A stretch of 64,000 nt of DNA from Streptomyces griseoviridis (lineage in GTDB: Bacteria > Actinomycetota > Actinomycetes > Streptomycetales > Streptomycetaceae): positions 62,001-126,000 of the forward strand of contig BMSM01000006.1 of the NCBI GenBank assembly GCA_014649155.1, in the 5' to 3' direction. A program made the position numbers and the translations under genes. How positions within the stretch are numbered: the first letter of the stretch is position 1; every line of letters begins with the position of its first letter. The notes below the pieces were generated by a model. That model was not told the origin of the DNA and did not search any database. It worked only from the letters and a program-made list of their open reading frames with translations. This document shows, piece by piece, positions 1 through 9,152 of the stretch.

Positions 1-825
1 CCCGCACCCGCACCGGAACCCACCCCGGAACCCACCCCGGAACCCGCACCCGGCGACGGCGAGGACGCCCCGCAGGGGCCAGCCGCACCCGAGGACGAGA
101 GCCGCACGGGTGGTGCGGGTGGGAACACGACGCAGGCCGAAGGCGAAGCCGGGACCGCGAAACCCGCCACCCCCGCCCCCCGCGTCCGCTCCCGCGCCCC
201 CCACCTCTCCCCCGCCTACAAGGCCGCCACGACCACCCTCCGCAAGCACGACCTCACCGGCACCCGGGCCAAGGTCTACCTCGTCCTCGACCGCTCCGCG
301 AGCATGCGCCCGTACTACAAGGACGGCTCCGCGCAGGCCCTCGCCGACCAGACCCTCGCCCTCGCCGCCCACGTGGACCCCGACCCCACCCTCACCGTCG
401 TCTTCTTCTCCACGGAGATCGACGGCACCACCACCCTCACCCTCACCGACCACGAGAACAAGATCGACACCACGCACGCGGAGCTGGGCCGCATGGGCCG
501 CACCAGCTACCACGCCGCCGTGGCCGAGGTCCTCTCCCTGCACGACGCGTCGGACGACCCCACCGCCCCCGCCCTGGTCGTCTTCCAGACGGACGGCGCC
601 CCCGACGCCAAGACCCCCGCCACCCAGGCCCTCACCGAGGCGGCGAAGACACACCCCGGCGTCTTCTTCTCCTTCGTCGCCTTCGGCGACCCCGAGAACA
701 AGGCGTTCGACTACCTCCGCAAGCTCAAGACGCCCAACACCTCGTACTTCCTCGCCGGCGAGACCCCCCGCGAGCTGACGGACAAGGAACTGTACGAGGG
801 CGTCCTCGCCGCCTGGCGCCCGTAA
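1..825 (+). CDS. VWA-domain (TerF-like) protein, 5' end outside window
   Basis: The frame is open from base 1, so the N-terminus lies outside the window. The visible part begins with a Pro/Ala/Glu-rich low-complexity linker of about 60 residues. A von Willebrand A domain follows. The MIDAS D-x-S-x-S motif (DRSAS) lies near visible residue 97, and a TDGAPD segment matches the family's second metal-site region. VWA domains of this kind follow TerD domains in tellurium-resistance/stress proteins of Streptomyces; that the missing N-terminus is a TerD domain is inference. A perfect 15-bp hairpin follows the stop codon, so this is probably the last gene of its transcript. Confidence 0.8.
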   Translation, partial: PAPAPEPTPEPTPEPAPGDGEDAPQGPAAPEDESRTGGAGGNTTQAEGEAGTAKPATPAPRVRSRAPHLSPAYKAATTTLRKHDLTGTRAKVYLVLDRSASMRPYYKDGSAQALADQTLALAAHVDPDPTLTVVFFSTEIDGTTTLTLTDHENKIDTTHAELGRMGRTSYHAAVAEVLSLHDASDDPTAPALVVFQTDGAPDAKTPATQALTEAAKTHPGVFFSFVAFGDPENKAFDYLRKLKTPNTSYFLAGETPRELTDKELYEGVLAAWRP

Positions 826-833
826 CGACGACC

Positions 834-868
834 CGGCGAGTGGACGGAACGCCTCCGTCCACTCGCCG
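834..868 (+). terminator. Hairpin terminator after the VWA gene
   Basis: A perfect 15-bp stem (834-848 with 854-868) and a 5-nt loop lie 8 nt after the VWA stop and 45 nt before metG. There is no T-run, as is usual in Streptomyces. Confidence 0.7.
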
Positions 869-913
869 AAACGCGGGTGGGTCGGTCTTCACCGGACCAG
901 TAGGATTTCGCCC

Positions 914-2530
914 ATGGCGGCCACTGGAACCGAGAAGCAGGGTGGCAAGGCGTTCTACGTCAGCACCCCCATCTACTACGTCAACGACGCTCCTCACCTG
1001 GGCCACGCCTACACGACCGTCGCAGGGGACGTGCTCACGCGCTGGCACCGTCAGCGCGGCGAGAAGGTGTGGTACCTCACCGGCACGGACGAGCACGGTC
1101 AGAAGATCATGCGCACCGCGGAGGCGAACGGCGTCACCCCGCAGCAGTGGGCGGACAAGCTCGTCACCGAGGCCTGGGAGCCCCTCTGGGAGCACCTGGA
1201 CATCGCGAACGACGACTTCATCCGCACCACCCAGAAGCGGCACACCGACCGCGTCCAGGAGTTCGTGCAGGATCTCTACGACAAGGGAGAGATCTACAAG
1301 GGCGGCTACGAGGGCCCGTACTGCGTGGGCTGCGAGGAGTACAAGCTCCCTGGCGAGCTGCTCGACGGCGAGGGCGAGTACGCGGGCCAGAAGCTCTGCC
1401 CGATCCACAAGAAGCCGGTGGAGATCCTCAGCGAGGAGAACTACTTCTTCAAGCTGAGCGCCTACGGCGAGAAGCTCCTCGCGCACTACGAGGCCAACCC
1501 GGGCTTCATCCAGCCCGAGTCGGCGCGCAACGAGGTGCTGAACTTCGTCCGCCAGGGCCTCCAGGACCTCTCCATCTCCCGCTCGACCTTCGACTGGGGC
1601 ATCCCGATCCCCTGGGACGAGAAGCACGTCATCTACGTGTGGGTCGACGCCCTGCTGAACTACGCCACGGCCGTCGGGTACAACGAGAACCAGGCGAAGT
1701 TCGAGGAGACCTTCCCCGCCGACGTGCACCTGGTCGGCAAGGACATCCTCCGCTTCCACGCGGTGATCTGGCCGGCCATGCTGATGGCGCAGGGCCTGCC
1801 GCTGCCCGGCAAGGTCGCCGCCAACGGCTGGCTGATGGTCGGCGGCGAGAAGATGTCGAAGTCGAACCTGACCGGCATCAAGCCGCAGGACCTGACCTCG
1901 CACTTCGGCGTGGACGCCTACCGCTGGTACTTCCTGCGCGCGATCGCCTTCGGCCAGGACGGCTCGTTCTCCTGGGAGGACTTCTCCGCCCGCTACACCA
2001 GCGAGCTGGCCAACGACTACGGCAACCTCGCCTCCCGCGTCGCCGCCATGGTCGGCAAGTACTTCGACGGCGCCCTGCCCGAGGCCACGGCGGACGGCGC
2101 GGCCGAGCAGGCGATCAAGGACGGTCTCGCCAGGGCCGTCACCGAGGCCGACCGGAGGATCGGCGAGGAGCTGGACTTCCAGGGCGGCATCCTGGCCGTC
2201 TTCGACTTCGTGAAGCAGGTCAACGGCTACATCACGGAGCAGGAGCCCTGGAAGGTCGCCAAGGACACCTCCGACGAGGGCAGGGCCCGCCTGGCCACCG
2301 TCCTCTACACGGCCGCCGAGGCCCTGCGCGCCGTCGCCGTGCTGCTCAACCCGGTGATGCCGGAGACCTCGCAGAAGCTGTGGGACTCCCTCGGCGCGGA
2401 GGCCGCCCTGGGCGCCCTCGCCGACCAGCGGGTCCAGGACGCGGCGGACTGGGGCCGGCTGCCGGCCGGCGCGACCGTCACCAAGGGCGCGGTGCTGTTC
2501 CCGCGTCTCGAGGAGAAGCCGGCCGCGTAA
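914..2530 (+). CDS. metG: Methionyl-tRNA synthetase
   Basis: Class I aminoacyl-tRNA synthetase of 538 residues that charges tRNA-Met in the cytoplasm. The HIGH-type signature is HLGH at residues 28-31 and the KMSKS loop is intact at 313-317. A zinc knuckle is visible as C137-x2-C140 and C162-x2-H165, so this is the single-knuckle bacterial type. The C-terminal part is the helical anticodon-binding domain, without an EMAP/Trbp111 dimerisation tail. The ATG start gives a normal N-terminus. Hairpins on both sides suggest a single-gene transcript. Confidence 0.97.
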   Translation: MAATGTEKQGGKAFYVSTPIYYVNDAPHLGHAYTTVAGDVLTRWHRQRGEKVWYLTGTDEHGQKIMRTAEANGVTPQQWADKLVTEAWEPLWEHLDIANDDFIRTTQKRHTDRVQEFVQDLYDKGEIYKGGYEGPYCVGCEEYKLPGELLDGEGEYAGQKLCPIHKKPVEILSEENYFFKLSAYGEKLLAHYEANPGFIQPESARNEVLNFVRQGLQDLSISRSTFDWGIPIPWDEKHVIYVWVDALLNYATAVGYNENQAKFEETFPADVHLVGKDILRFHAVIWPAMLMAQGLPLPGKVAANGWLMVGGEKMSKSNLTGIKPQDLTSHFGVDAYRWYFLRAIAFGQDGSFSWEDFSARYTSELANDYGNLASRVAAMVGKYFDGALPEATADGAAEQAIKDGLARAVTEADRRIGEELDFQGGILAVFDFVKQVNGYITEQEPWKVAKDTSDEGRARLATVLYTAAEALRAVAVLLNPVMPETSQKLWDSLGAEAALGALADQRVQDAADWGRLPAGATVTKGAVLFPRLEEKPAA

Positions 2531-2547
2531 CGCGCCTGCCACAAGAT

Positions 2548-2584
2548 CGGGGCCGGGGAGGGCGAGACCTTCTCCCCGGCCCCG
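2548..2584 (+). terminator. metG terminator
   Basis: A perfect 13-bp GC-rich stem (2548-2560 with 2572-2584) and an 11-nt loop lie 17 nt after the metG stop. Confidence 0.65.
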
Positions 2585-2650
2585 CGTTCTGTCACGATCG
2601 CCTCCGAGGCGGCCGTGTCCGACGCCGCCGCAGCCCACGCGGGGGACCCC

Positions 2651-3016
2651 ATGGCACTCTTCGGCAACGCCCACACCATCGACCCGGCCCAGGCCGCCCA
2701 GGACTACGCCCGTCTCCTCGGCCACGGCGAGCAGGTGCACGCCGCCTTCCTGCTGATCCGCGACACCATCCTCTTCACCGACCGCCGGCTGATCCTGATC
2801 GACAAGCAGGGCCTCACCGGCAAGAAGACGGAGTACCACTCGGTGCCGTACCGCAGCATCACCCACTTCTCCGTCGAGACCGCCGGCCACTTCGACCTCG
2901 ACGCCGAGCTGAAGATCTGGCTCTCCGGCAGCCAGACCCCGATCCAGAAGACCTTCACCAAGGGCGTCGACATCTACGAGGTCCAGGCGATCCTGACCCA
3001 GTTCGCGGCCCGCTGA
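2651..3016 (+). CDS. Bacterial PH-domain protein
   Basis: A 121-residue soluble protein that looks like a single bacterial pleckstrin-homology domain (YvbH/bPH_1 type). Alternating beta strands in the core (for example LFTDRRLILID, then YRSITHFSVET) lead to a C-terminal helix. The ATG at 2651 follows a GGGGGA ribosome-binding tract. An in-frame GTG at 2615 would add 12 residues of Ala/Asp-rich sequence that does not resemble the domain. Such proteins are widespread in Streptomyces and their ligand is unknown. Confidence 0.75.
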   Translation: MALFGNAHTIDPAQAAQDYARLLGHGEQVHAAFLLIRDTILFTDRRLILIDKQGLTGKKTEYHSVPYRSITHFSVETAGHFDLDAELKIWLSGSQTPIQKTFTKGVDIYEVQAILTQFAAR

Positions 3017-3040
3017 CGCGCCCCCGGATACAGTCCGGGG

Positions 3041-4987
3041 ATGCCGAGACTCAAGGTCAGTGTCATCGTCCCCGTCCACAACACCGGTCACTACATCGAG
3101 GAGTGCGCCCCGTCGCTGCTCGGCCAGAGCCTGCCGGCCGACGCGTACGAGGTGATCTACGTGGACGACGGGTCGACCGACGACACCCTGGCCCGGCTGG
3201 AGAAGCTCGCGGCCGACCACCCCAACGTCCAGGTGCACACCCAACCCAACTCGGGCTGGCCGGGCGCCCCGCGCAACCTGGGCCTGCGCCACGCCAAGGG
3301 GGAGTACGTGCAGTTCGTCGACCACGACGACAAGCTCGGGCCCGAGGCCCTGGAGCGGCTGTACGAGCACGCCGTCCGCAACGACGCCGACGTGGTGGTC
3401 GGCAAGATGTCCAGCACGATGGTGCGCCCCCGCCGGCTGTTCCGGCACACGGTCGACTCCTGCACCATCGAGAACGACGAGCTGATGCAGAGCATGACCC
3501 CGCACAAGATGTTCCGGCGGGCGTTCGTCGAACAGCACGAGCTGCGGTTCCCGGAAGGGCCGTACTTCCTGGAGGACATGCTCTTCGTCAGCGCCGCCTA
3601 CCTGAAGGCCGAGCGCATCGCGATCCTCGCCGACTACCCCTGCTACTACTGGATGAAGCGGGACGACGGCGGCAACAACACCCGGCACCGCTTCGACCCG
3701 CGGTACGGCTTCTGGGACAACACCCGCACCATCGTCCGCCAGATCAAGGACGGCACCACCCCCTCCGACGACATCGACGCGCTGCAGAACCGGCTGCTGC
3801 ACCGCCTCTACCACGTGGAGGTCCTCTCCCGGACCCGGGAGCCGGAGATCCTGCGCGAGGAACCGGCCGAGCAGATACCGCGGTTCGAGGCCGCCCGCGC
3901 GGTGGCGCTGGAGGAGTTCCCGCAGGCCGTCCGCGAGGGCCTGCCCGGGGTGTCCCGGGTCCGCGACCGCCTGCTGGAGCGCGGCGACTACCAGGGCGCG
4001 CGGGCCTTCGCCGAGCACGTCCGCGCCGTGACCGCCCGCTACCGCAGCGGGCCGCTGCGCTGGGCGGACGGCTGCCTGACCGCCGACGTCACCCTCGACC
4101 TGCTGCGCGGCGACGGCGAACCGCTCGTCCTGCTCGAACGGGACGGCACCTGGTGGCTGGACCCGGCCCTGCTGGACGGCGTACCGGGCGGCGAGGACGG
4201 CTACGAGGTCCCCGACCCGCTCCGCCACGCCTACGCGGAGATCGTGGTCAAGGACCGCGACCGGGAGGACTGGTGGTACCCGGAGGGCGACCTGGAGGTC
4301 CGGCTCGAACCGGCCGGTGAGGGCCGCTCCCGGCTGGTCGCCTCCGGGCAGCTGCGCCTGGACCCGGAGCGGCTGGCCGGCGGCCGACCCCTGGAACGCG
4401 GCGTCTACGACGTGTGGGGCTTCGTCCGGCTGCTGGGCGTCGACCGGCTGGTCCGGCTCAGCGCCCGGGACGCCGACGGCACCCCCGAGGCCAAGAGCCC
4501 GGCGGCCGTGGGCCCGGCGCTGTCCGGCGGCCGGATCGCCCTGCCGTACTGGACCGCCGGTCACCAGCTCGCCCTCGACGTGGACCAGCGGCTGCGCCGC
4601 TTCGGTCCCGACACCGCCGAGGCCGCCGCCGCCAACGACGCCCGCGCCGGCCGGGCGCTGCCCCTGCCCTACGTCACGGCGGCGTCCGGCGGCCCGGTCA
4701 AGGTCAAGGTCACCGTGGCGGCCCGCACGGTCACCGCCCGGCTGGTCCCCGCCGCCGAGGGCACCTCGGTGCGGCTGAGGCTGCCCGAGCGCCTCGACCT
4801 GCCCTCCGGACGCCACCCGGTCACCTTCCCGAAGGCGACGGAACCGGCGGCGTACGCCGTCGTCAGCGACGGCGCCCTGCTGCGGCTGGAGGGCCCCGCC
4901 TACACGGCCGGCGCCGGACGCCGGCTGCTCGACGCGCTCGCCGGGAACCCCCGCCTGCGCCGGCTGCGGGACCGGACCGGCCGGTAG
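3041..4987 (+). CDS. Family 2 glycosyltransferase with C-terminal accessory region
   Basis: 648 residues. The first 250 are a GT-A, family 2 glycosyltransferase: a VSVIVPVHNTGHYIEE start, VDDGSTDD at 41-48 and the metal-binding FVDHDD at 93-97. The remaining 400 residues resemble the accessory/trimerisation region of wall-teichoic-acid glycosyltransferases (TarS/TarP type). Residues at about 440-640 are beta-rich and probably bind polymer. Inferred role: cytoplasmic glycosylation of an anionic wall polymer. No signal peptide or membrane segment is seen. The gene starts 24 nt after the PH-domain gene, so the two may be cotranscribed, and it ends at a bidirectional terminator facing aspS. Confidence 0.82.
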   Translation: MPRLKVSVIVPVHNTGHYIEECAPSLLGQSLPADAYEVIYVDDGSTDDTLARLEKLAADHPNVQVHTQPNSGWPGAPRNLGLRHAKGEYVQFVDHDDKLGPEALERLYEHAVRNDADVVVGKMSSTMVRPRRLFRHTVDSCTIENDELMQSMTPHKMFRRAFVEQHELRFPEGPYFLEDMLFVSAAYLKAERIAILADYPCYYWMKRDDGGNNTRHRFDPRYGFWDNTRTIVRQIKDGTTPSDDIDALQNRLLHRLYHVEVLSRTREPEILREEPAEQIPRFEAARAVALEEFPQAVREGLPGVSRVRDRLLERGDYQGARAFAEHVRAVTARYRSGPLRWADGCLTADVTLDLLRGDGEPLVLLERDGTWWLDPALLDGVPGGEDGYEVPDPLRHAYAEIVVKDRDREDWWYPEGDLEVRLEPAGEGRSRLVASGQLRLDPERLAGGRPLERGVYDVWGFVRLLGVDRLVRLSARDADGTPEAKSPAAVGPALSGGRIALPYWTAGHQLALDVDQRLRRFGPDTAEAAAANDARAGRALPLPYVTAASGGPVKVKVTVAARTVTARLVPAAEGTSVRLRLPERLDLPSGRHPVTFPKATEPAAYAVVSDGALLRLEGPAYTAGAGRRLLDALAGNPRLRRLRDRTGR

Positions 4988-5002
4988 GCCCCGCACACAC
5001 GC

Positions 5003-5039
5003 GGAAAGGGGCCCGGGATCGTCTCCCGGGCCCCTTTCC
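5003..5039. terminator. Bidirectional terminator between glycosyltransferase gene and aspS
   Basis: A perfect 16-bp stem (5003-5018 with 5024-5039) and a 5-nt loop sit between two convergent stop codons. The A and T triplets near the stem base serve both directions. Confidence 0.85.
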
Positions 5040-5050
5040 CCCTGCCGCGC

Positions 5051-6814
5051 CTACTTCGGCTGGGGCTTGCGCACCGACAGGTGCAGCTCCCGCAGCCGGG
5101 ACTCGTCCAGCTCGGTCGGCGCGCCCATCATCAGGTCCTGGGCGTTGCCGTTGAGCGGGAAGGCGATGGTCTCGCGGATGTTGGGCTCGTCCGCGAGCAG
5201 CATGACGATGCGGTCGACGCCGGGGGCGATGCCGCCGTGCGGCGGGGCGCCGAAGCGGAACGCGCGCAGCATGCCCGCGAACTCCCGCTCGACGGTCTCC
5301 GCGTCGTACCCGGCGATCTCGAACGCCTTGAGCATGATCTCGGGCTCGTGGTTGCGGATCGCGCCGGAGGACAGCTCCACGCCGTTGCAGACGATGTCGT
5401 ACTGCCAGGCCAGGATGTCCAGCGGCTCCTGGTTCTCCAGGGCGTCCATGCCGCCCTGCGGCATCGAGAACGGGTTGTGGGAGAAGTCGATCTTCCCCGT
5501 CTCCTCGTCCTTCTCGTACATCGGGAAGTCGACGATCCAGCAGAACCGGAAGACGTTCTCCTCGAAGTGCCCGGCGCGCTTGGCCGCCTCGACCCGGACC
5601 GCGCCCATGATCTTGGAGACCTCGTCGAACTCGCCCGCGCCGAAGAACACGGCGTGTCCGGCGGCCAGCCCCAGCCGCTTGGTCAGCTCCGCGACGTTCT
5701 CCTCGGTGAGGAACTTGGCGATCGGGCCGGTCAGCGTGCCGTCCTCGCCGACGCGGACCCAGGCCAGGCCCTTGGCGCCCTGCGACACGGCGTAGTCGCC
5801 GAGCTGGTCGAAGAACTTGCGGGGCTGGGCGGCGACGTCCGGGACCGGCAGCGCGCGCACGTGCTTGCCGGCGAACGCCTTGAACTCCGAGCCCGCGAAG
5901 ATGTCGGTGAGGTCGACCAGTTCGAGCTTGGCGCGCAGGTCCGGCTTGTCCGAGCCGTACTTCAGCATCGCCTCGCGGAAGGGGATGCGCGGGAAGGGCG
6001 AGGTGACCTCGCGGCCGCCGCCGAACTCGGTGAAGAGTTCCGTCATCAGCCTCTCGATCGGCTGGAAGACGTCCTCCTGCTCGACGAAGCTCATCTCGAC
6101 GTCGAGCTGGTAGAACTCGCCCGGCGAGCGGTCGGCGCGGGCGTCCTCGTCGCGGAAGCAGGGCGCGATCTGGAAGTACCGGTCGAAGCCCGAGATCATC
6201 AGCAGCTGCTTGAACTGCTGCGGGGCCTGCGGGAGCGCGTAGAAGCGGCCCGCGTGCAGCCGGGAGGGGACGACGAAGTCACGGGCGCCCTCGGGGGAGG
6301 TCGCGGTCAGGATCGGCGTCGCCATCTCGTTGAAGCCGAGGGCCACCATCTTGCTGCGGATCGCGGAGATCACCTGCGTGCGCAGCATGATGTTGCGGTG
6401 CATCCGCTCGCGGCGCAGGTCGAGGAAGCGGTACTCCAGGCGACGCTCCTCGTTCACCCCGTCCTCGGTGTTGATCGTGAACGGCAGCGGCTGTGCGGCG
6501 CCGAGCAGCTCGACCTCGCCCACCTCGACCTCGACCTCACCGGTGGGCAGGTCCGGGTTCACGTTCTCCGTGCCGCGGGAGACGACGGTGCCGTCCACCC
6601 GGACGGTGGACTCCTTCGTCAGCTTGTCCAGCGCCGCGTACGCGTCCGTGCCCGGACGGGCGACGAGCTGGGTGATGCCGTAGTGGTCGCGCAGATCGAT
6701 GAAGAGGATGCCGCCCAGGTCGCGCCGATTGTGCAGCCAGCCGCTCAGCCGGACGTCGGTGCCGACGTCAGAGGCGCGGAGCTCGCCGCAGGTGTGGGAC
6801 CTGTACCGATGCAT
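5051..6814 (-). CDS. aspS: Aspartyl-tRNA synthetase
   Basis: Class II synthetase of 587 residues, the normal bacterial AspRS length, which forms Asp-tRNA. The N-terminal OB-fold anticodon-binding domain (about residues 1-110) contains [19 protein letters not shown]. Motif 2 contains [19 protein letters not shown], and motif 3 contains [13 protein letters not shown] near the C-terminus. The insertion and GAD-like domain lies between them. The gene is convergent with the glycosyltransferase gene. A ParB site lies 49 bp upstream of the ATG, inside the divergent control region shared with the PP2C phosphatase gene. Confidence 0.97.
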   Translation of the reverse strand: MHRYRSHTCGELRASDVGTDVRLSGWLHNRRDLGGILFIDLRDHYGITQLVARPGTDAYAALDKLTKESTVRVDGTVVSRGTENVNPDLPTGEVEVEVGEVELLGAAQPLPFTINTEDGVNEERRLEYRFLDLRRERMHRNIMLRTQVISAIRSKMVALGFNEMATPILTATSPEGARDFVVPSRLHAGRFYALPQAPQQFKQLLMISGFDRYFQIAPCFRDEDARADRSPGEFYQLDVEMSFVEQEDVFQPIERLMTELFTEFGGGREVTSPFPRIPFREAMLKYGSDKPDLRAKLELVDLTDIFAGSEFKAFAGKHVRALPVPDVAAQPRKFFDQLGDYAVSQGAKGLAWVRVGEDGTLTGPIAKFLTEENVAELTKRLGLAAGHAVFFGAGEFDEVSKIMGAVRVEAAKRAGHFEENVFRFCWIVDFPMYEKDEETGKIDFSHNPFSMPQGGMDALENQEPLDILAWQYDIVCNGVELSSGAIRNHEPEIMLKAFEIAGYDAETVEREFAGMLRAFRFGAPPHGGIAPGVDRIVMLLADEPNIRETIAFPLNGNAQDLMMGAPTELDESRLRELHLSVRKPQPK

Positions 6815-6862
6815 CGTCGTTCATCCAGTCTTCGCGGATCGGGTGGGTGTCTCACCGTGGGT

Positions 6863-6876
6863 GTTTCACGTGAAAC
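6863..6876. other. parS: parS (ParB-binding centromere site)
   Basis: The 14-bp palindrome GTTTCACGTGAAAC is identical to the Streptomyces parS consensus and is extended by flanking T/A to 16 bp. It lies between aspS and the divergent phosphatase gene. ParB binds such sites near the origin to organise and segregate the chromosome. Confidence 0.93.
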
Positions 6877-6995
6877 ACCCCCAGCGTACCGGGCGGTCCC
6901 GCCCCCCTTCCTCCCCATTGCCGGGACCGCCGCCGCCCCGCCACCCGCACCGCGACCGGTGGCAGCCTGCGATCCCCTCTTCATAGAGTGGTGCA

Positions 6996-9152
6996 ATGCG
7001 CACTGGTGAGCCCCTGCCCGCCGTGGGGGATGTCCTGGCCGCCCTGGCGACCGGTCTGTGGCACTGGGACACGGCCGCCGGGCTCGTCACGGTCGACGCC
7101 GAGGCGGCACGGCTGCTCGGGCTGCCCGCCCGCCGGGCCAGTGTCCACCAGGCCCAGATCCGGGCCCGCCTCCACCCGGTCGACTGGAACGAGATCACCG
7201 GCGTGATCCGCCTCGCCGCCACCGAGGGCACCGTCGCCGAGGTGCGCGTCCGGGTCATGGACGAGCAGGGCCGCGTCGTCCGTGTCGTCCGCAGCCGCTC
7301 CAAGCCCTCCTTCGACCCCGAGGAGCAGGCGTACCGGCTGATCGGCACCCTCCAGGAGGTCACCGAACCGGCGCCGGGCACCCCCGCCGGGCGCAGCGCC
7401 GTCACCGGTGACTGGCGGCGCTCCCGGGAGGCGTTCCTGCTGGACGCGGGCCGGGCGCTGGCCGAGGCGCGGTCCACCGAGGAGGTGCTGCGGGTCGCGG
7501 CGGGCCTGTCGATGCCCGGCTTCTCCCCGGACGGGCTGGCCGTCTTCAAGGTGCAGGGCGACGAGCTGCGCATCATCGGCCACCGCACGGAGCCGGAGCA
7601 GGGGGACAGCCCGTTCGCGCGGATGGGGCTGGAGACGGACTACCCGGCCGCCGAGGTGGTCCGCACCGGCCGCGCCGTCTACCTCTCCTCCCCCGAGGAG
7701 TACGCCGCCCGCTACCCGCTCACCTGGCCGCTCGCCCAGCGCTACCGCCGGCGCTCCTGGGCGTTCCTGCCGCTGACCGTGGCGGGCCGCACGCTGGGCG
7801 CCTGGATGGCGGCCTTCTCCTACCCCGTCGTGTTCACCCCGGACGAGCGCTCGGTGCTGACCACGGTGGCCCGGATGATGGCCCAGGCCCTGTCCCGGGC
7901 GGGTGCCGACGAGACCCAGCGGGAGCTGACCGACGGGCTCCAGCGCTCCATGCTGCCCGCCGTGGGACCCGAGATCCCGGGCGTGCGGATCGCCGCCCGC
8001 TATGTGCCCACCGGCGGCGGACTCCAGGTCGGCGGCGACTGGTACGACGTGATCCCCCTGCCCGGGGGTACTCCCTCCGGAGGAGACCGGCTCGCCCTGG
8101 TCATCGGCGACGTCCAGGGCCATGACGTACGGGCGGCCGGGCTGATGGGCCAGCTGCGCATCGCCCTGCGCGCCTACGCCTCCGAGGGCCACCGCCCCGA
8201 CGCGGTGCTCGCCCGCGCCTCCCGGTTCTTCCACGGGCTCGCCCAGTCCGCCGAGCACCTCGGCGACTCCCGCTTCGCGACCTGCCTCTACGTGGAGGTC
8301 GACCCCGCCACCGGCACCGTGGAGACCGCGCGCGCCGGCCATCTCGACCCGGCGGTGCGGATGACGGACGGGACGGTGCTGGTGCGGGCCACGGCCGGGG
8401 GGCTGCCGCTGGGCATCGACCCGGACGGCGACTATCCCACCACCCGGCTCACCCTGGAGCCCGGCGAGACGCTGATGCTGATCACCGACGGCGTGCTGGA
8501 GACCGGCGGCCACGATCTGGAGTCGGGCTGGCGGCGGCTGAGCGCCGTCCTGGAGAAGCTGCCCGTCGGCGACCCGGAGGAGCTGGCCGACGCGATGGTC
8601 CAGGCCGTCAGCGGGCCGCCCTCGCACCACACCACCGGTCCGCTCGCCGACCGCCGGGAGGACGACCTCGCCCTCCTGCTGCTGCGCCGGCCGGACCGGG
8701 ACGGCGACGGCGCGGACGGCCGGCCGCCGGCCCGGCGCACGATCATCACCGTCGCCCAGGCCGAGCCGGAGCGGATCGGCGCCGCCCGGCGGCATCTGCG
8801 CGCCCTGCTGCACGACTGGCCCAGTGAGGACCAGAAGGATTCGGCGGTGCTGCTGCTCTCCGAGACGCTGACCAACGTCCTCGTGCACACCGACGCCGAC
8901 GCGCTGGTCGTGGCGGAGGTGACCGGCGCCCCGGGGCGGCGCCGCATCCGGGTGGAGGTCACCGACAGCGGCGAGGAACTGCCGCACAAACGCCGGCCGG
9001 GCGAGATGGCGTCCTCCGGGCGGGGCCTGATGCTGATCGAGATGCTCGCCGACGAGTGGGGCGTCGCCCCGCGCGGCGACGGCAAGAGCATCTGGTTCGA
9101 CTTCTACGAGCCGCCGGCCGGCCCGTCGGTCCCGGAGGACTCGGCGGCGTAG
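6996..9152 (+). CDS. PAS-GAF-PP2C (SpoIIE) phosphatase with C-terminal ATPase domain
   Basis: 718 residues, cytosolic, with no membrane segment. Order: PAS-like domain (about 10-115), GAF domain (about 145-300, ending before QRELTDGLQRSMLP), SpoIIE-type PP2C phosphatase (about 310-545; metal-site segments GGDWYDVI, IGDVQGHD and ITDGVLE) and a HATPase_c anti-sigma-factor-kinase-like domain (about 585-705; N-box region SETLTNVLVHTDADALVV, then SGRGLMLIEMLADEWG). In Streptomyces such proteins switch anti-anti-sigma factors, so a partner-switching role in sigma control is likely. No anti-anti-sigma gene lies next to it. Its 3' end overlaps the convergent permease gene by 49 bp. Confidence 0.9.
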   Translation: MRTGEPLPAVGDVLAALATGLWHWDTAAGLVTVDAEAARLLGLPARRASVHQAQIRARLHPVDWNEITGVIRLAATEGTVAEVRVRVMDEQGRVVRVVRSRSKPSFDPEEQAYRLIGTLQEVTEPAPGTPAGRSAVTGDWRRSREAFLLDAGRALAEARSTEEVLRVAAGLSMPGFSPDGLAVFKVQGDELRIIGHRTEPEQGDSPFARMGLETDYPAAEVVRTGRAVYLSSPEEYAARYPLTWPLAQRYRRRSWAFLPLTVAGRTLGAWMAAFSYPVVFTPDERSVLTTVARMMAQALSRAGADETQRELTDGLQRSMLPAVGPEIPGVRIAARYVPTGGGLQVGGDWYDVIPLPGGTPSGGDRLALVIGDVQGHDVRAAGLMGQLRIALRAYASEGHRPDAVLARASRFFHGLAQSAEHLGDSRFATCLYVEVDPATGTVETARAGHLDPAVRMTDGTVLVRATAGGLPLGIDPDGDYPTTRLTLEPGETLMLITDGVLETGGHDLESGWRRLSAVLEKLPVGDPEELADAMVQAVSGPPSHHTTGPLADRREDDLALLLLRRPDRDGDGADGRPPARRTIITVAQAEPERIGAARRHLRALLHDWPSEDQKDSAVLLLSETLTNVLVHTDADALVVAEVTGAPGRRRIRVEVTDSGEELPHKRRPGEMASSGRGLMLIEMLADEWGVAPRGDGKSIWFDFYEPPAGPSVPEDSAA

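Noticed and set aside
725..4996. A 1423-codon open frame on the reverse strand across metG and the glycosyltransferase gene
   Set aside because: It is antisense to two clear genes, is rich in Gly/Val/Arg/Ala from third-position GC bias, and matches no family.
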